In this document: positions 7,447 through 15,642 of the stretch, one piece after another | Numbering within the stretch: position 1 is the first letter of the stretch | How the letters are laid out: the number at the start of each line of letters is the position of its first letter | Assembly: GCA_946482295.1 (NCBI GenBank) | Contig: CAMLRB010000004.1 | Coordinates: forward strand, 1 to 36,563 | Origin: an uncultured Bacteriovorax sp. | GTDB taxonomy: Bacteria > Bdellovibrionota > Bacteriovoracia > Bacteriovoracales > Bacteriovoracaceae | Direction: 5' to 3' | Length of the DNA stretch: 36,563 nucleotides | Notes under the pieces: generated by a model | What the model was told of the DNA's origin: nothing | Seen by the model: only the letters and a program-made list of their open reading frames with translations | Database searches by the model: none | Translations under genes and position numbers: made by a program

Positions 7447-8370
7447 TTGGAAGTTCAACTTTCATGGTGGGTCTGGTTTCATGTTTTCGTTTTTGCCATG
7501 CTGGCCCTCGATCTTGGTGTTTTTCACCGTAAAGAACATACTGTTTCCGTAAGAGAATCTTTAATCTGGACGGGAATTTGGATAACCCTTGCGATGGTTT
7601 TTAACTACGGTGTTTATCAATTCATGGGTGATGTATTGGCCTACGAATTTTTGACGGCCTATGTTCTCGAAAAAAGTTTAAGTGTAGATAACATTTTTGT
7701 TATGACCATCATCTTTAGTTACTTTAAGGTAGAATCCCGTTACCAGCATCGTGTATTGTTTTGGGGAATTCTCGGTGCACTCGTTATGAGAATTCTCTTC
7801 ATCCTGGGTGGAGTCTCTCTCGTTAATAAATTTCATTTTATTCTTTATATTTTCGGTGCTTTTTTAGTTTATACAGGAATCAAGATGCTCTTTTCTGGAG
7901 AAGAGGACATCGATACTGAAAAGAACTTCATCTATCGAATCGCTAAAAAACATTTCAGAATGATAGATCATTTTGAAGGTGAGAAATTTTTTGTTAAACA
8001 CAATGGTATTCGTTACATGACTCCATTGTTTTTGGTCTTACTTATCATCGAGTCAACAGATCTTATTTTTGCAGTCGATTCTATTCCAGCAACTCTCTCT
8101 GTTACCAAAAATGCTTTCATTGCTTATACGTCGAACATTTTCGCGATACTGGGATTACGTTCGTTGTATTTTGCTTTTGCCGGCATCGTACAAATGTGTC
8201 GTTTTCTTTCTTATGCTCTTTCTGTTGTTCTCGTTTTCATCGGGCTAAAAATGTTAATTGAACATTGGTACAAAATCCCGACAAGTTACTCATTGGTCTT
8301 TGTTTTAGGGGCCATTGGTTTATCGATTGTGCTTTCTTTTATTTTTCCAGAAAAAGAAGAAGCTAAATAG
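7447..8370 (+). CDS. TerC/Alx-family membrane protein (copy 1)
   Basis: This 307-residue protein has about nine hydrophobic membrane segments. It carries the family's acidic in-membrane motifs: EKSLSVDNIFV near residues 77-87 and ESTDLIFAVDSIPA near 200-213. Known relatives (Alx, YkoY, TerC) export manganese or handle tellurite and alkaline stress. Metal export is the best-supported role for this subgroup. The start is TTG, fixed by AAGGAG six bases upstream. No yybP-ykoY-like manganese riboswitch is possible in the short leader. A second TerC lies 2.2 kb downstream. The 3' end overlaps the convergent LysR gene by eight bases. Confidence 0.9.
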   Translation: MEVQLSWWVWFHVFVFAMLALDLGVFHRKEHTVSVRESLIWTGIWITLAMVFNYGVYQFMGDVLAYEFLTAYVLEKSLSVDNIFVMTIIFSYFKVESRYQHRVLFWGILGALVMRILFILGGVSLVNKFHFILYIFGAFLVYTGIKMLFSGEEDIDTEKNFIYRIAKKHFRMIDHFEGEKFFVKHNGIRYMTPLFLVLLIIESTDLIFAVDSIPATLSVTKNAFIAYTSNIFAILGLRSLYFAFAGIVQMCRFLSYALSVVLVFIGLKMLIEHWYKIPTSYSLVFVLGAIGLSIVLSFIFPEKEEAK

Positions 8371-9238
8371 ACTTCATCAATTTTGAAGCAATCGGGTTAT
8401 CAATCGTTCGTTTGGTTCCTATTATCCAGTACTCTTCCTTAATGTTAGGAAGAGTACCAATTCTGTGAAGTAATCCTGATCTCACTAAATCAAGCGCGGC
8501 TAAATCGGGAAGTGCCGCAAGACCAGCTCCTTGACTCGCAAAAATTTTCATTAAGGCCGTATCCTGAGTTTCTAATTCACTCGTAATTTTAATTTTCTTT
8601 GAATCAAAAAAATCATCCAAATCATGGCGAAGTTTTGAGTGGTGAGTTGGAAGAATCATTGGCTGGCCATTTAGCGATTTAGGGAAATTATTTTTACAGT
8701 GCAAAAACTCTTTTGAAGAATAGATTGAAACACTGGCCTTCACAAAAGATTTACTACTCATGTTTTTATCTTTTGAAATATCTCCAGAGTAGTTTGAGAT
8801 AAAACAATCCACACCTCTAGAGAGTAGTTCAGATGTTAATTCTTCTTGTGAACCTTCAACAATACTGACAAAACAATCCCCAAAACCACGTGCCTTTTGA
8901 GCTATTTCCCAGACGATTTGTTTTGGCACACTATCGAGAGCACCCAAGCGAAAGTGTGTTTTATTGGTATAAGTTTTATTCTCAATGACTTGAATGAGTT
9001 CTTGTCCGAGTTGACCTATTTCATTTGCGTATTTGAGGGCCACCTTACCAGCATCTGTGAGAACTAATTTTCGATTTTTTCTCTCGAAGAGCTCAACTTG
9101 CAATTGTTCTTCAAGTTGTTTTAATTGGGCACTTAATGCGGGCTGACCAATAAGTAATTTTTCAGAAGCTTTAGAAATACTTCCTTCATTGGCGATTTCG
9201 CGAAAGTATATTAAGTGGTGATAGTTTAACCATTTCAT
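8363..9238 (-). CDS. LysR-type regulator, NhaR-like
   Basis: This 291-residue protein has an N-terminal winged helix-turn-helix (residues 1-60) opening with MKWLNYHHLIYF, close to the opening of the Na+/H+ antiporter regulator NhaR. A substrate-binding-type effector domain follows. I chose the ATG at 9238 because it has GGAG seven bases upstream and matches the family start. The longer frame adds 20 unrelated residues. It lies between two terC genes and is divergent from the baeRF-like gene, so local control of ion or pH-stress genes is likely. An 8-bp inverted repeat at 9317-9350 is a candidate binding site. NhaR-type ligand sensing (Na+) is only by analogy. Confidence 0.82.
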   Translation of the reverse strand: MKWLNYHHLIYFREIANEGSISKASEKLLIGQPALSAQLKQLEEQLQVELFERKNRKLVLTDAGKVALKYANEIGQLGQELIQVIENKTYTNKTHFRLGALDSVPKQIVWEIAQKARGFGDCFVSIVEGSQEELTSELLSRGVDCFISNYSGDISKDKNMSSKSFVKASVSIYSSKEFLHCKNNFPKSLNGQPMILPTHHSKLRHDLDDFFDSKKIKITSELETQDTALMKIFASQGAGLAALPDLAALDLVRSGLLHRIGTLPNIKEEYWIIGTKRTIDNPIASKLMKSI

Positions 9239-9316
9239 TGAGATTCTCCAAAGAAGCCAAGGCGTCTTCAAGACACCTCTAAGAAGTCTACTAAACATAT
9301 TAGCAAATACATCGAG

Positions 9317-9350
9317 AAAATCGAACCATTTTTACTTAAATATCGATTTT
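9317..9350. promoter_or_regulatory. inverted repeat AAAATCGA-N18-TCGATTTT in the lysR/baeRF divergent region
   Basis: The perfect 8-bp arms are at 9317-9324 and 9343-9350. LysR proteins usually bind such spaced dyads near their own start, and the site lies between the regulator and the divergent baeRF-like gene. A direct repeat ATCGA is also embedded in the left arm region. Function inferred from position. Confidence 0.4.
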
Positions 9351-9404
9351 TTAATAATCAAGCTGTGTCGTATTATAGGCGTAACGTAATCCATAGGAGG
9401 ATTT

Positions 9405-10499
9405 ATGCGAGAAATTACCATCGATGAAATGCGCATGCTCAATGTAAAACACGGCGCACCGATGTTATCAATATATCTTAATAAGGACAATGGAGTCTTC
9501 GAGACAAAATCATTCAATGAACGTTGGAAAGATTCAATTCAAAAAGCAGAATTCCTCATGCTGAAAGATTACACAAGATCCTTCGTGAATGATTACTTAG
9601 CACCAATCAAGAAATTGGACTTAGCTGAAATCGTTGAATCGAGTGATAAAGGTGTTGCTGTGTTTATGGACCAACATCATGAGATTTTTTATCTTCACGC
9701 TCACAGTCCGATTCAAGATCTCACTGTCGTTGCAGACAGCTTTCACATCAAGCCGCTTATAAAAATTAAGAAAAGCGAGAAAGGTTTTTTCTTAGTGGCG
9801 ATGACTTCGAGAGCAGTCAATGTTTTCATTGATAATGAAGGGCATCTTCTTCGCTTAGATTCTTACCGTAATGATCCTGGTATCGATGGACAGAATAAAA
9901 AATCATTTGAAGATTTTTTCCATCAGGCATCTCTTGAACTGAACAAACTTTTTGCCTCTTACAGAGTGCCTATTATTTTAGCAGGTGTGAAAGATAATAT
10001 CGGACACATGAAGCGCCTACTTCCGCAATCTATGTTGATGAAAGAGTCAATTGTAGGTAACGTTGAAAAAATGAAAACGACGGAATTGCGCGAACGCGTA
10101 TATGAAATTCTTCAACCTTATTACCAGGCACAAGAATTAAAATCCCAGGAAGAAATTGGGTCCGCTCTTTCTCGTGATAAAGCTCTTGTTTATCTCGAAG
10201 ATATTGCCTTGAGTGCAGTGCTGGGTACAATTCGCAAGCTCTACGTCGTTGAAAGAAAACACGTATGGGGTTCAATTAACCCTACGACAGGTGAAATCTT
10301 TATTACTCCCAAACAAACAAATGCGCATGATGACGACATTCTTGATGATCTCTGCCAACTCGTCTTATCAAAAGGGGGGGATGTGGAAGTCGTCAGCGAG
10401 ATTAAGGATTTTCAAGGTCATTTAGCGGTGGCCATTGTGACAGATCGTTCGCATTTAAATTATAATCAGAGTCTGAAATCTGAGACCGTAGCTTTATAA
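9405..10499 (+). CDS. baeRF-family (eRF1/Pelota-like) protein
   Basis: This 364-residue cytoplasmic protein has the layout of bacterial archaeo-eukaryotic release-factor-like proteins. The N-terminal part starts LSIYLNKD-like. A middle part contains FFLVAMTSRAVNVF, as in eRF1 domain 2/3. The C-terminal part (about 265-350) resembles an L7Ae/RNase-like domain with the order ATTGEIF...VLSKGGDVEVV. Such proteins are predicted to act on stalled ribosomes or hibernation, but the family is little studied. AGGAGG lies upstream of the ATG. A seven-G tract at 10374-10380 encodes in-frame Gly-Gly. It ends 26 bases before the second terC, with which it may share a transcript. Confidence 0.68.
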   Translation: MREITIDEMRMLNVKHGAPMLSIYLNKDNGVFETKSFNERWKDSIQKAEFLMLKDYTRSFVNDYLAPIKKLDLAEIVESSDKGVAVFMDQHHEIFYLHAHSPIQDLTVVADSFHIKPLIKIKKSEKGFFLVAMTSRAVNVFIDNEGHLLRLDSYRNDPGIDGQNKKSFEDFFHQASLELNKLFASYRVPIILAGVKDNIGHMKRLLPQSMLMKESIVGNVEKMKTTELRERVYEILQPYYQAQELKSQEEIGSALSRDKALVYLEDIALSAVLGTIRKLYVVERKHVWGSINPTTGEIFITPKQTNAHDDDILDDLCQLVLSKGGDVEVVSEIKDFQGHLAVAIVTDRSHLNYNQSLKSETVAL

Positions 10500-10525
10500 G
10501 GTCTGTTGCAAGAGGGAGTTAGAAA

Positions 10526-11464
10526 ATGTTTGCTCATCACGGTATCTGGGAATGGGTGGCCTTTGCTGCCATTATTACGATTATGATGTTCCTGGATTTG
10601 GGCGTCTTCCATAAAAAATCTCATACAGTTTCGATTAAAGAATCGCTTATATGGACAGCGGTGTGGATTGCCCTCGCGCTTTGTTTTAATACGTGGATTT
10701 ATTTTTCGATGGGAAGCCAGCTTGGATTGGAGTTCCTCACGGGATACGTTATAGAAAAGTCGCTGAGTATTGATAACATTTTTGTTATCTCGTTAATCTT
10801 TTCTTATTTTAGAGTTCCAGCACAATTTCAACACAGAGTTCTCTTTTGGGGGGTTCTCGGTGCTTTAGTGTTTAGAATTATTTTTATCTTCGCGGGTGTT
10901 GCTCTTATCCAAAAATTCCATTGGATGATCTACGTCTTCGGTGCGTTCTTAGTTTACACTGGGATCAATATGCTCAAAGGCACGGATAAAAAAATCGATA
11001 TCGAGACGAATCCGGCCATTCAACTCGTCAGAAGGTTTTTTAAAATTACTCCAGAGTTTCATGGAGAGCACTTTAGTATTGTTAAAAATGGAACACGTTA
11101 TTTTACACCGCTCTTTCTTGTTTTAATTATGATTGAATCGACGGATATTATTTTTGCCGTTGATTCCATTCCAGCGATACTTGCGATCACACCTGATCCA
11201 TACATCGTCTTTACGTCAAACGTATTTGCTATTTTAGGACTGCGTTCATTGTATTTTGCATTGAATGGCATCATGGAAATGTTTGAGTACATTAATTATG
11301 CACTCTCTGGAATTCTCGTATTCGTTGGTTTTAAAATGTTGGTGTCGTCTTATATTAAAGTACCAACACTTTTATCAGTTGGAGTTATCTTCTCGTTGAT
11401 TATTATTTCAGTTATCGCGTCGATCTATTTTCCAAAGAAAAAAAATCATGAGAATGCAGTTTAA
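10526..11464 (+). CDS. TerC/Alx-family membrane protein (copy 2)
   Basis: This 312-residue multi-pass membrane protein is a paralogue of the copy at 7447, with the same motifs (EKSLSIDNIFV, ESTDIIFAVDSIPA) and similar length. Likely role is metal ion (manganese) export or alkaline/tellurite stress, as known for Alx/YkoY relatives. GAGGGAG upstream of the ATG gives a good ribosome site. It follows the baeRF-like gene closely and overlaps the stop of the convergent GNAT gene by four bases. Two copies in 4 kb suggest different conditions or partners rather than simple redundancy. Confidence 0.9.
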   Translation: MFAHHGIWEWVAFAAIITIMMFLDLGVFHKKSHTVSIKESLIWTAVWIALALCFNTWIYFSMGSQLGLEFLTGYVIEKSLSIDNIFVISLIFSYFRVPAQFQHRVLFWGVLGALVFRIIFIFAGVALIQKFHWMIYVFGAFLVYTGINMLKGTDKKIDIETNPAIQLVRRFFKITPEFHGEHFSIVKNGTRYFTPLFLVLIMIESTDIIFAVDSIPAILAITPDPYIVFTSNVFAILGLRSLYFALNGIMEMFEYINYALSGILVFVGFKMLVSSYIKVPTLLSVGVIFSLIIISVIASIYFPKKKNHENAV

Positions 11465-11859
11465 TGGATGAGCTTTTTAAGAAAATTTTCCATACGATCA
11501 AAAACTGAATGATCGAGACGTTCAGGTTTGTTTTTACATATTTTGATGGCATTACAATTTTCTTCTTTGGCAAGATTGTCCAAGAAATCCATCATGACTT
11601 TGTACCCTTTAATAGTTTTTAAATGCTGTTCCCGCACCTCGAGAATTTGTCCGAGGTGAGGGCATGGAACAATCTTATAGCTGATTGTTCCAACGCATTC
11701 GTCATCTGAAAAAACGCCAACCAATTTTAATTTCGATTGATCGTTGAAATGATCATGCTTAAGAGCGTATTCATAAAATGAGAGAGGATACTCCCGCTGA
11801 TTGAGCAGGTTATAGGCCTTTTCAAAGTCATCCTTGACCGTGATTAATCTTATTTCCAT
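11461..11859 (-). CDS. GNAT-family N-acetyltransferase-like protein
   Basis: This 132-residue protein has the beta-alpha order of GNAT proteins: an N-terminal EIRLITVKDD strand, VGTISYKIV as the central strands, and a helix after the usual acetyl-CoA loop. The canonical Q/RxxGxG/A loop is weak here (the region reads HLKTIKGYKVMMDF), so cofactor binding is uncertain. It is short for the family, whose members usually have about 150 residues. Substrate unknown. It starts divergently from the MsrB gene. Confidence 0.58.
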   Translation of the reverse strand: MEIRLITVKDDFEKAYNLLNQREYPLSFYEYALKHDHFNDQSKLKLVGVFSDDECVGTISYKIVPCPHLGQILEVREQHLKTIKGYKVMMDFLDNLAKEENCNAIKICKNKPERLDHSVFDRMENFLKKLIH

Positions 11860-11878
11860 GATACAATCGTAGGGGGTA

Positions 11879-11893
11879 TTGAATTTTATTCAA
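11879..11893. promoter_or_regulatory. palindrome TTGAAT-TTT-ATTCAA between gnat and msrB genes
   Basis: A perfect 6-bp inverted repeat with a 3-base spacer sits in the 86-base divergent region. It could be an operator for either gene, but AT-rich palindromes of this size also arise by chance. Confidence 0.3.
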
Positions 11894-11945
11894 GATGATT
11901 TCACTGGAACGCTTTAGTCGGAATAAAAATTGGGTGGAGATTATT

Positions 11946-12452
11946 ATGTGTAGATACTTATCAGTATTAGTTTTGTTAATTCCCTCTCTTGCTTTCTCAT
12001 GGAATCCTTCTCAATTCAAAAAACCAAGTCGCCAAGAATTGGAAAAAAAACTTTCCCCCTTACAATTTGAAGTTACACAAGAAGAGGGAACTGAACCTCC
12101 TTTTAAGAATGAATTCAACAACAATAAAGCGGAAGGTCTCTATGTTGATATTGTATCTGGGGAGCCGCTCTTTAGTTCGAAAGATAAATTTGATTCAGGT
12201 ACTGGTTGGCCAAGTTTCACCCGCCCCTTAACTGCGAACAGTGTGACAACGAAAAAAGATTTTTCACTATTCGGTGCACGTATAGAGGTTAGGAGTAAAC
12301 ACGCCGACTCTCATTTGGGTCATGTTTTTGATGATGGACCTGCCCCAACTGGAAAACGCTACTGCATGAATAGTGCAGCGATGAGATTTATTCCCAAGGA
12401 AAAACTCAAGGAAATGGGATACGGGGAGTGGGAGAAACTCTTTACAAAATAG
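11946..12452 (+). CDS. msrB: exported peptide-methionine (R)-S-oxide reductase
   Basis: This 168-residue enzyme reduces the R-epimer of methionine sulfoxide in proteins. A signal peptide (residues 1-18) predicts periplasmic repair of oxidised proteins. Family blocks are present: TGWPSF, the [10 protein letters not shown] block and the catalytic RYCMNSAAM. The two zinc-binding CxxC pairs seen in E. coli MsrB are absent (LYVDIVSG and HADS replace them). The mature protein has only the catalytic Cys, so it needs an outside reductant. The ATG at 11946 has GGAG seven bases upstream; a longer frame from 11895 would hide the signal peptide. It ends directly at the convergent DHp-domain gene. Confidence 0.9.
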   Translation: MCRYLSVLVLLIPSLAFSWNPSQFKKPSRQELEKKLSPLQFEVTQEEGTEPPFKNEFNNNKAEGLYVDIVSGEPLFSSKDKFDSGTGWPSFTRPLTANSVTTKKDFSLFGARIEVRSKHADSHLGHVFDDGPAPTGKRYCMNSAAMRFIPKEKLKEMGYGEWEKLFTK

Positions 12453-12728
12453 TTAAAGGCTTTTTGGTTTGCTTAGTGATCGCTGAAGTTTTCTCATATC
12501 CTTCACAATGGCCACCATGCGATCTGAGGAAGCTTTCATTCTCTCAAAAGTGTGTTTGTTTTCATTAGAAGGTTGATTCAACATCGTCTCGATCGACATG
12601 GAGATGATTTGTAATGGACTAACCAAGTCATGAATCAGCCCTTTTAACTTTTCATTCTCAGAGCTCATTTCGCTTAGTTGATTAAGTGCTTCATTAAGGC
12701 GTTTTTCAATGTCAGTAGATGAATTCAT
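12453..12728 (-). CDS. stand-alone histidine-kinase DHp (HisKA-like) domain protein
   Basis: This 91-residue protein begins with a coiled-coil helix and carries an H-box, IHDLVSPLQ, with His33 as the candidate phospho-accepting residue. A second helix follows, as in a HisKA dimerisation domain. No ATPase (HATPase_c) domain is attached, and the following DNA on this strand has none. It may be a phosphotransfer or dimer-competitor protein, or a degraded kinase. The frame is intact, so decay is not required. A lone receiver domain lies at 30282, but no link is visible. Confidence 0.62.
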   Translation of the reverse strand: MNSSTDIEKRLNEALNQLSEMSSENEKLKGLIHDLVSPLQIISMSIETMLNQPSNENKHTFERMKASSDRMVAIVKDMRKLQRSLSKPKSL

Positions 12729-12810
12729 ATATTAATTATAACCACTTCAATTGCATTGCAGCCTAATTTGTAGAAAAGGCAAGATGTTCCTCAGATTTAG
12801 GCAAAATTCA

Positions 12811-12839
12811 TTGGCAAAATTGTGACGAATCAGCATAAA
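12811..12839 (+). promoter_or_regulatory. promoter of the URC operon
   Basis: TTGGCA (12811-12816) and CATAAA (12834-12839) are separated by 17 bases, 35 bases before the mmsA start. The 146-base region upstream of mmsA holds no other clear element. Confidence 0.45.
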
Positions 12840-12874
12840 ATTCTTTTTTCCCAAAAGCTAAAAGGAAACTCTAT

Positions 12875-14359
12875 ATGACTGTTAAATTACCAAGTGAAAT
12901 GATCAACTGTAAAAACTTCATTAACGGACAGTTCGTTAATGGTGAAGGTGAAAAACTTCACGTTGTAAGTCCATATACCGGAAAACCAATCGGTGAATTT
13001 CAAGCGTCTACAAAAGCCCAAGTAGATGCTGCTGCAAAAGCAGCAAAAGCGGCACAACTTCTCTGGGCCGATGTTCCGATGAAAGAAAGAACAAAAGTAA
13101 TGTTTAATTTTAGAAACATTCTTCTTCGTGATCTTGAAGAAATTTCGCATTTAAAAAGTGCGGAATCTGGAAAAAGTTTTGCTGAAGGACAAGCAGGATT
13201 ACTCAAAGGGATTGAAGTTCTAGAATTCGCCATTGCTCTTCAAAACATGGATCTTGGTGGACGCAATGAAGTTTCTCGCGGAGTAAGCTGCGAATACAGA
13301 CGTGAACCAGTTGGCGTTGTTGCCAACATTACACCATTTAATTTTCCAGCAATGGTACCTATGTGGACGATTCCAATCGCCCTCACTCTAGGAAATGCTT
13401 ATCTTTGGAAACCTTCAGAAAAAACACCACTCACATCACTGAAGATTGCAGCTGCTCTTAAAGAAGCTGGTCTTCCTGATGGACTTTTTCAAGTCCTTCA
13501 AGGAACAAAAGAAACAGTTGAAGCGATTATTGATAACGAACATGTTTCTGCGATTGGATTTGTTGGTTCAACAAAAATTGCAAAAGCTGTTTATGATCGT
13601 GGAACTCAACTAGGAAAAAGAGTACTTGCGCTAGGTGGAGCGAAAAATCACATCGTTCTTCTTCCAGATGCTCATCCAGATATTGCAGGAGTTGGTATTA
13701 GCGATTCCTTCACGGGATGTGCAGGTCAGCGATGTATGGCCGCTTCAGTCCTTCTTGCTGTCGGTGATAAAAAAGATACAGAAAAACATATTCAAAAAAT
13801 TATTGAACGTGCGAGTTCATTACGACTTGGAACTGACATGGGAGCAATCATTACTGCTGCGCAAGTGAAGTTTTTAAGAGAGGCCATTGATAGAGCAGAA
13901 GCAGCTGGTGCAAAAGTTCTTCTTGATGGACGTATTGCAACTCCACCAAAAGGGATGGAAGAAGGAAACTGGATTGGACCAACAATCCTTGATAACGTTC
14001 AACCAGGCTCAGAAGCTGCAACTGTTGAACTCTTCGGACCAATAATCAGCATTATTCGTTGTAAAGATATTACTGAAGCTATGAAAATTGAAAACAGTGT
14101 TTCTTACGGGAACGCTTGTTCAGTATTCACGTCGAGCGGAGCGCTTGCTGAAAAAGTTATCAAGATGGCATCAACGGGAATGGTAGGGGTAAACGTTGGA
14201 GTACCTGTTCCGCGCGAACCATTTTCATTCGGCGGTATCAACGCTTCCAAATATGGACACGGCGATATTACAGGAGTTCATTCTCTTGATTTCTGGTCAA
14301 ACGTAAAAAAAGTAACAGTTAAATGGGAAAAGCAAAACGACAACAACTGGATGTCGTAG
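12875..14359 (+). CDS. mmsA: CoA-acylating (methyl)malonate-semialdehyde dehydrogenase
   Basis: This 494-residue aldehyde dehydrogenase is of the MmsA/IolA subfamily, which turns methylmalonate or malonate semialdehyde into propionyl- or acetyl-CoA with NAD and CoA. Visible are NITPFNFPAMVP (near 150), GFVGST (about 230) and the catalytic Cys near residue 287 in GCAGQRCMAAS. The usual active-site Glu of ordinary aldehyde dehydrogenases is absent (LGGAKNH), as is normal for MmsA. Length is normal. It opens an operon with pyrimidine-breakdown genes. There it may oxidise malonate semialdehyde from uracil carbons (inference); valine or inositol pathway genes are not nearby. Confidence 0.9.
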   Translation: MTVKLPSEMINCKNFINGQFVNGEGEKLHVVSPYTGKPIGEFQASTKAQVDAAAKAAKAAQLLWADVPMKERTKVMFNFRNILLRDLEEISHLKSAESGKSFAEGQAGLLKGIEVLEFAIALQNMDLGGRNEVSRGVSCEYRREPVGVVANITPFNFPAMVPMWTIPIALTLGNAYLWKPSEKTPLTSLKIAAALKEAGLPDGLFQVLQGTKETVEAIIDNEHVSAIGFVGSTKIAKAVYDRGTQLGKRVLALGGAKNHIVLLPDAHPDIAGVGISDSFTGCAGQRCMAASVLLAVGDKKDTEKHIQKIIERASSLRLGTDMGAIITAAQVKFLREAIDRAEAAGAKVLLDGRIATPPKGMEEGNWIGPTILDNVQPGSEAATVELFGPIISIIRCKDITEAMKIENSVSYGNACSVFTSSGALAEKVIKMASTGMVGVNVGVPVPREPFSFGGINASKYGHGDITGVHSLDFWSNVKKVTVKWEKQNDNNWMS

Positions 14360-14373
14360 GAAAAGAGGTAGAT

Positions 14374-15642
14374 ATGTCAGACACAGCAGAAAAATTTAAG
14401 AGGTCAGCACACGTCATTCTTACTTCGCACTCGAAGCAAGTTTACAAGCACAGCCTTCCTATCCATTGGGGCGCAAAAAATCCTAAAGAGCGTGGCCCAG
14501 TTATTGCGTCTTTAACAGATGTTAAAGAGAGAAATGCAATTGGTACTCATAGTGGTAGTTATGCCGTTTATCGCGCGCTTTCTATCGCTCAAGGAAAATA
14601 CGATACTAATCACAAACCAGATCTTCACAATACTGAAAGCCCAGTGAAGATTGGACCTTTTGAATCTTGGTTTGATCCTGACAAAATGGTCTCAATCGAT
14701 CCATGGGGACTTGATGTTCAATTAAATTACAAAGAGTATTTCGAAAAAGGGTACGACATTCGTCCTACTATTTCTGTTACTCAAGCTCATCTTCAACTTC
14801 CAGAAATTCACGCGGCAATCGCTGCTGGCCGATTGAAAGCAGATGGCAAGATTGTAAAAGAAAATAAAGATATCAAAGTTACTAAAGTGGCCATTGAGCC
14901 AGTTTGGTATTTACCGGGTATCGCAAAACGCCTTGGGGTTGATGAAGGTGAGTTAAGAAAAATTCTTTTCCAGGAAACTGGTGGAATGTTCCCAGAACTC
15001 GTGACTCGTCCTGATTTAAAAGTTCTTCTTCCTCCAATCGGAAGCACGACTGTTTATATTTTCGGAAATCCAGCAGATCTCGCTAAACCAGAAGTCGAAC
15101 TTACTTGCCGCGTACACGACGAGTGTAATGGCTCGGACGTTTTTGGATCAGATATCTGTACATGTCGTCCTTATCTGATTTACGGAATTGAAGATGCAGC
15201 GAGAACTGCTCAACGTGGTGGTGTTGGTATCATTGCTTACTACCGTAAAGAAGGACGTGCTCTTGGTGAAGTAACTAAATTCCTCGTTTACAATGCTCGT
15301 AAACGTCAAGAAGGCGGTGACTCTGCTGCGACTTACTTCCGTCGCACAGAATGTGTGGCCGGTGTTGAAGATGCTCGCTTCCAGGAACTGATGCCAGATG
15401 TTCTGCAATTTTTTGGAATCAAAAAAATTCATAATTTGCACTCAATGAGCAATATGAAATACAACGCGATCGTTAAGAGCGGTATCGAAGTTGTTAACCG
15501 TATTCAAATTCCACCTGAACTTATTCCTGAAGATGCACAAGTAGAAATCGAAGCTAAAAAAGCTGCGGGGTACTTCACTCCAGGTGAAGTTAAAAAAGGT
15601 GATGAGCTAAAAAATGTTAAAGGGAGACCAATCGATGAATAA
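14374..15642 (+). CDS. GTP cyclohydrolase II-like protein, URC1 type
   Basis: This 422-residue protein has a long N-terminal extension before a RibA-like domain. The zinc motif C-x10-C-x-C lies near residues 250-265 (ECNGSDVFGSDICTC), followed by RKEGRALGE, which corresponds to the RibA EGRGIG loop. Yeast Urc1 of Lachancea kluyveri is this type, and it acts in uracil breakdown, not riboflavin synthesis. The RibA segment LGFAADERD is replaced by AGVEDARFQ. I chose ATG 14374, with AAGAGG five bases upstream; the frame extends back into mmsA. It overlaps the DUF1688 gene by eight bases. Presence of DUF1688 and UPRT next door supports the URC role over riboflavin synthesis. Confidence 0.82.
   Translation: MSDTAEKFKRSAHVILTSHSKQVYKHSLPIHWGAKNPKERGPVIASLTDVKERNAIGTHSGSYAVYRALSIAQGKYDTNHKPDLHNTESPVKIGPFESWFDPDKMVSIDPWGLDVQLNYKEYFEKGYDIRPTISVTQAHLQLPEIHAAIAAGRLKADGKIVKENKDIKVTKVAIEPVWYLPGIAKRLGVDEGELRKILFQETGGMFPELVTRPDLKVLLPPIGSTTVYIFGNPADLAKPEVELTCRVHDECNGSDVFGSDICTCRPYLIYGIEDAARTAQRGGVGIIAYYRKEGRALGEVTKFLVYNARKRQEGGDSAATYFRRTECVAGVEDARFQELMPDVLQFFGIKKIHNLHSMSNMKYNAIVKSGIEVVNRIQIPPELIPEDAQVEIEAKKAAGYFTPGEVKKGDELKNVKGRPIDE

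Noticed and set aside
10374..10380. seven-G run in the baeRF-like gene as a phase-variation tract
   Set aside because: A single in-frame G7 encoding Gly-Gly near the 3' end, with no evidence of a switch.
14374..15642. naming the RibA-like protein as riboflavin gene ribA
   Set aside because: Neighbours are DUF1688, UPRT and MmsA, the N-terminal extension is long, and the segment after the EGR loop differs from RibA. The URC1-type reading fits better.
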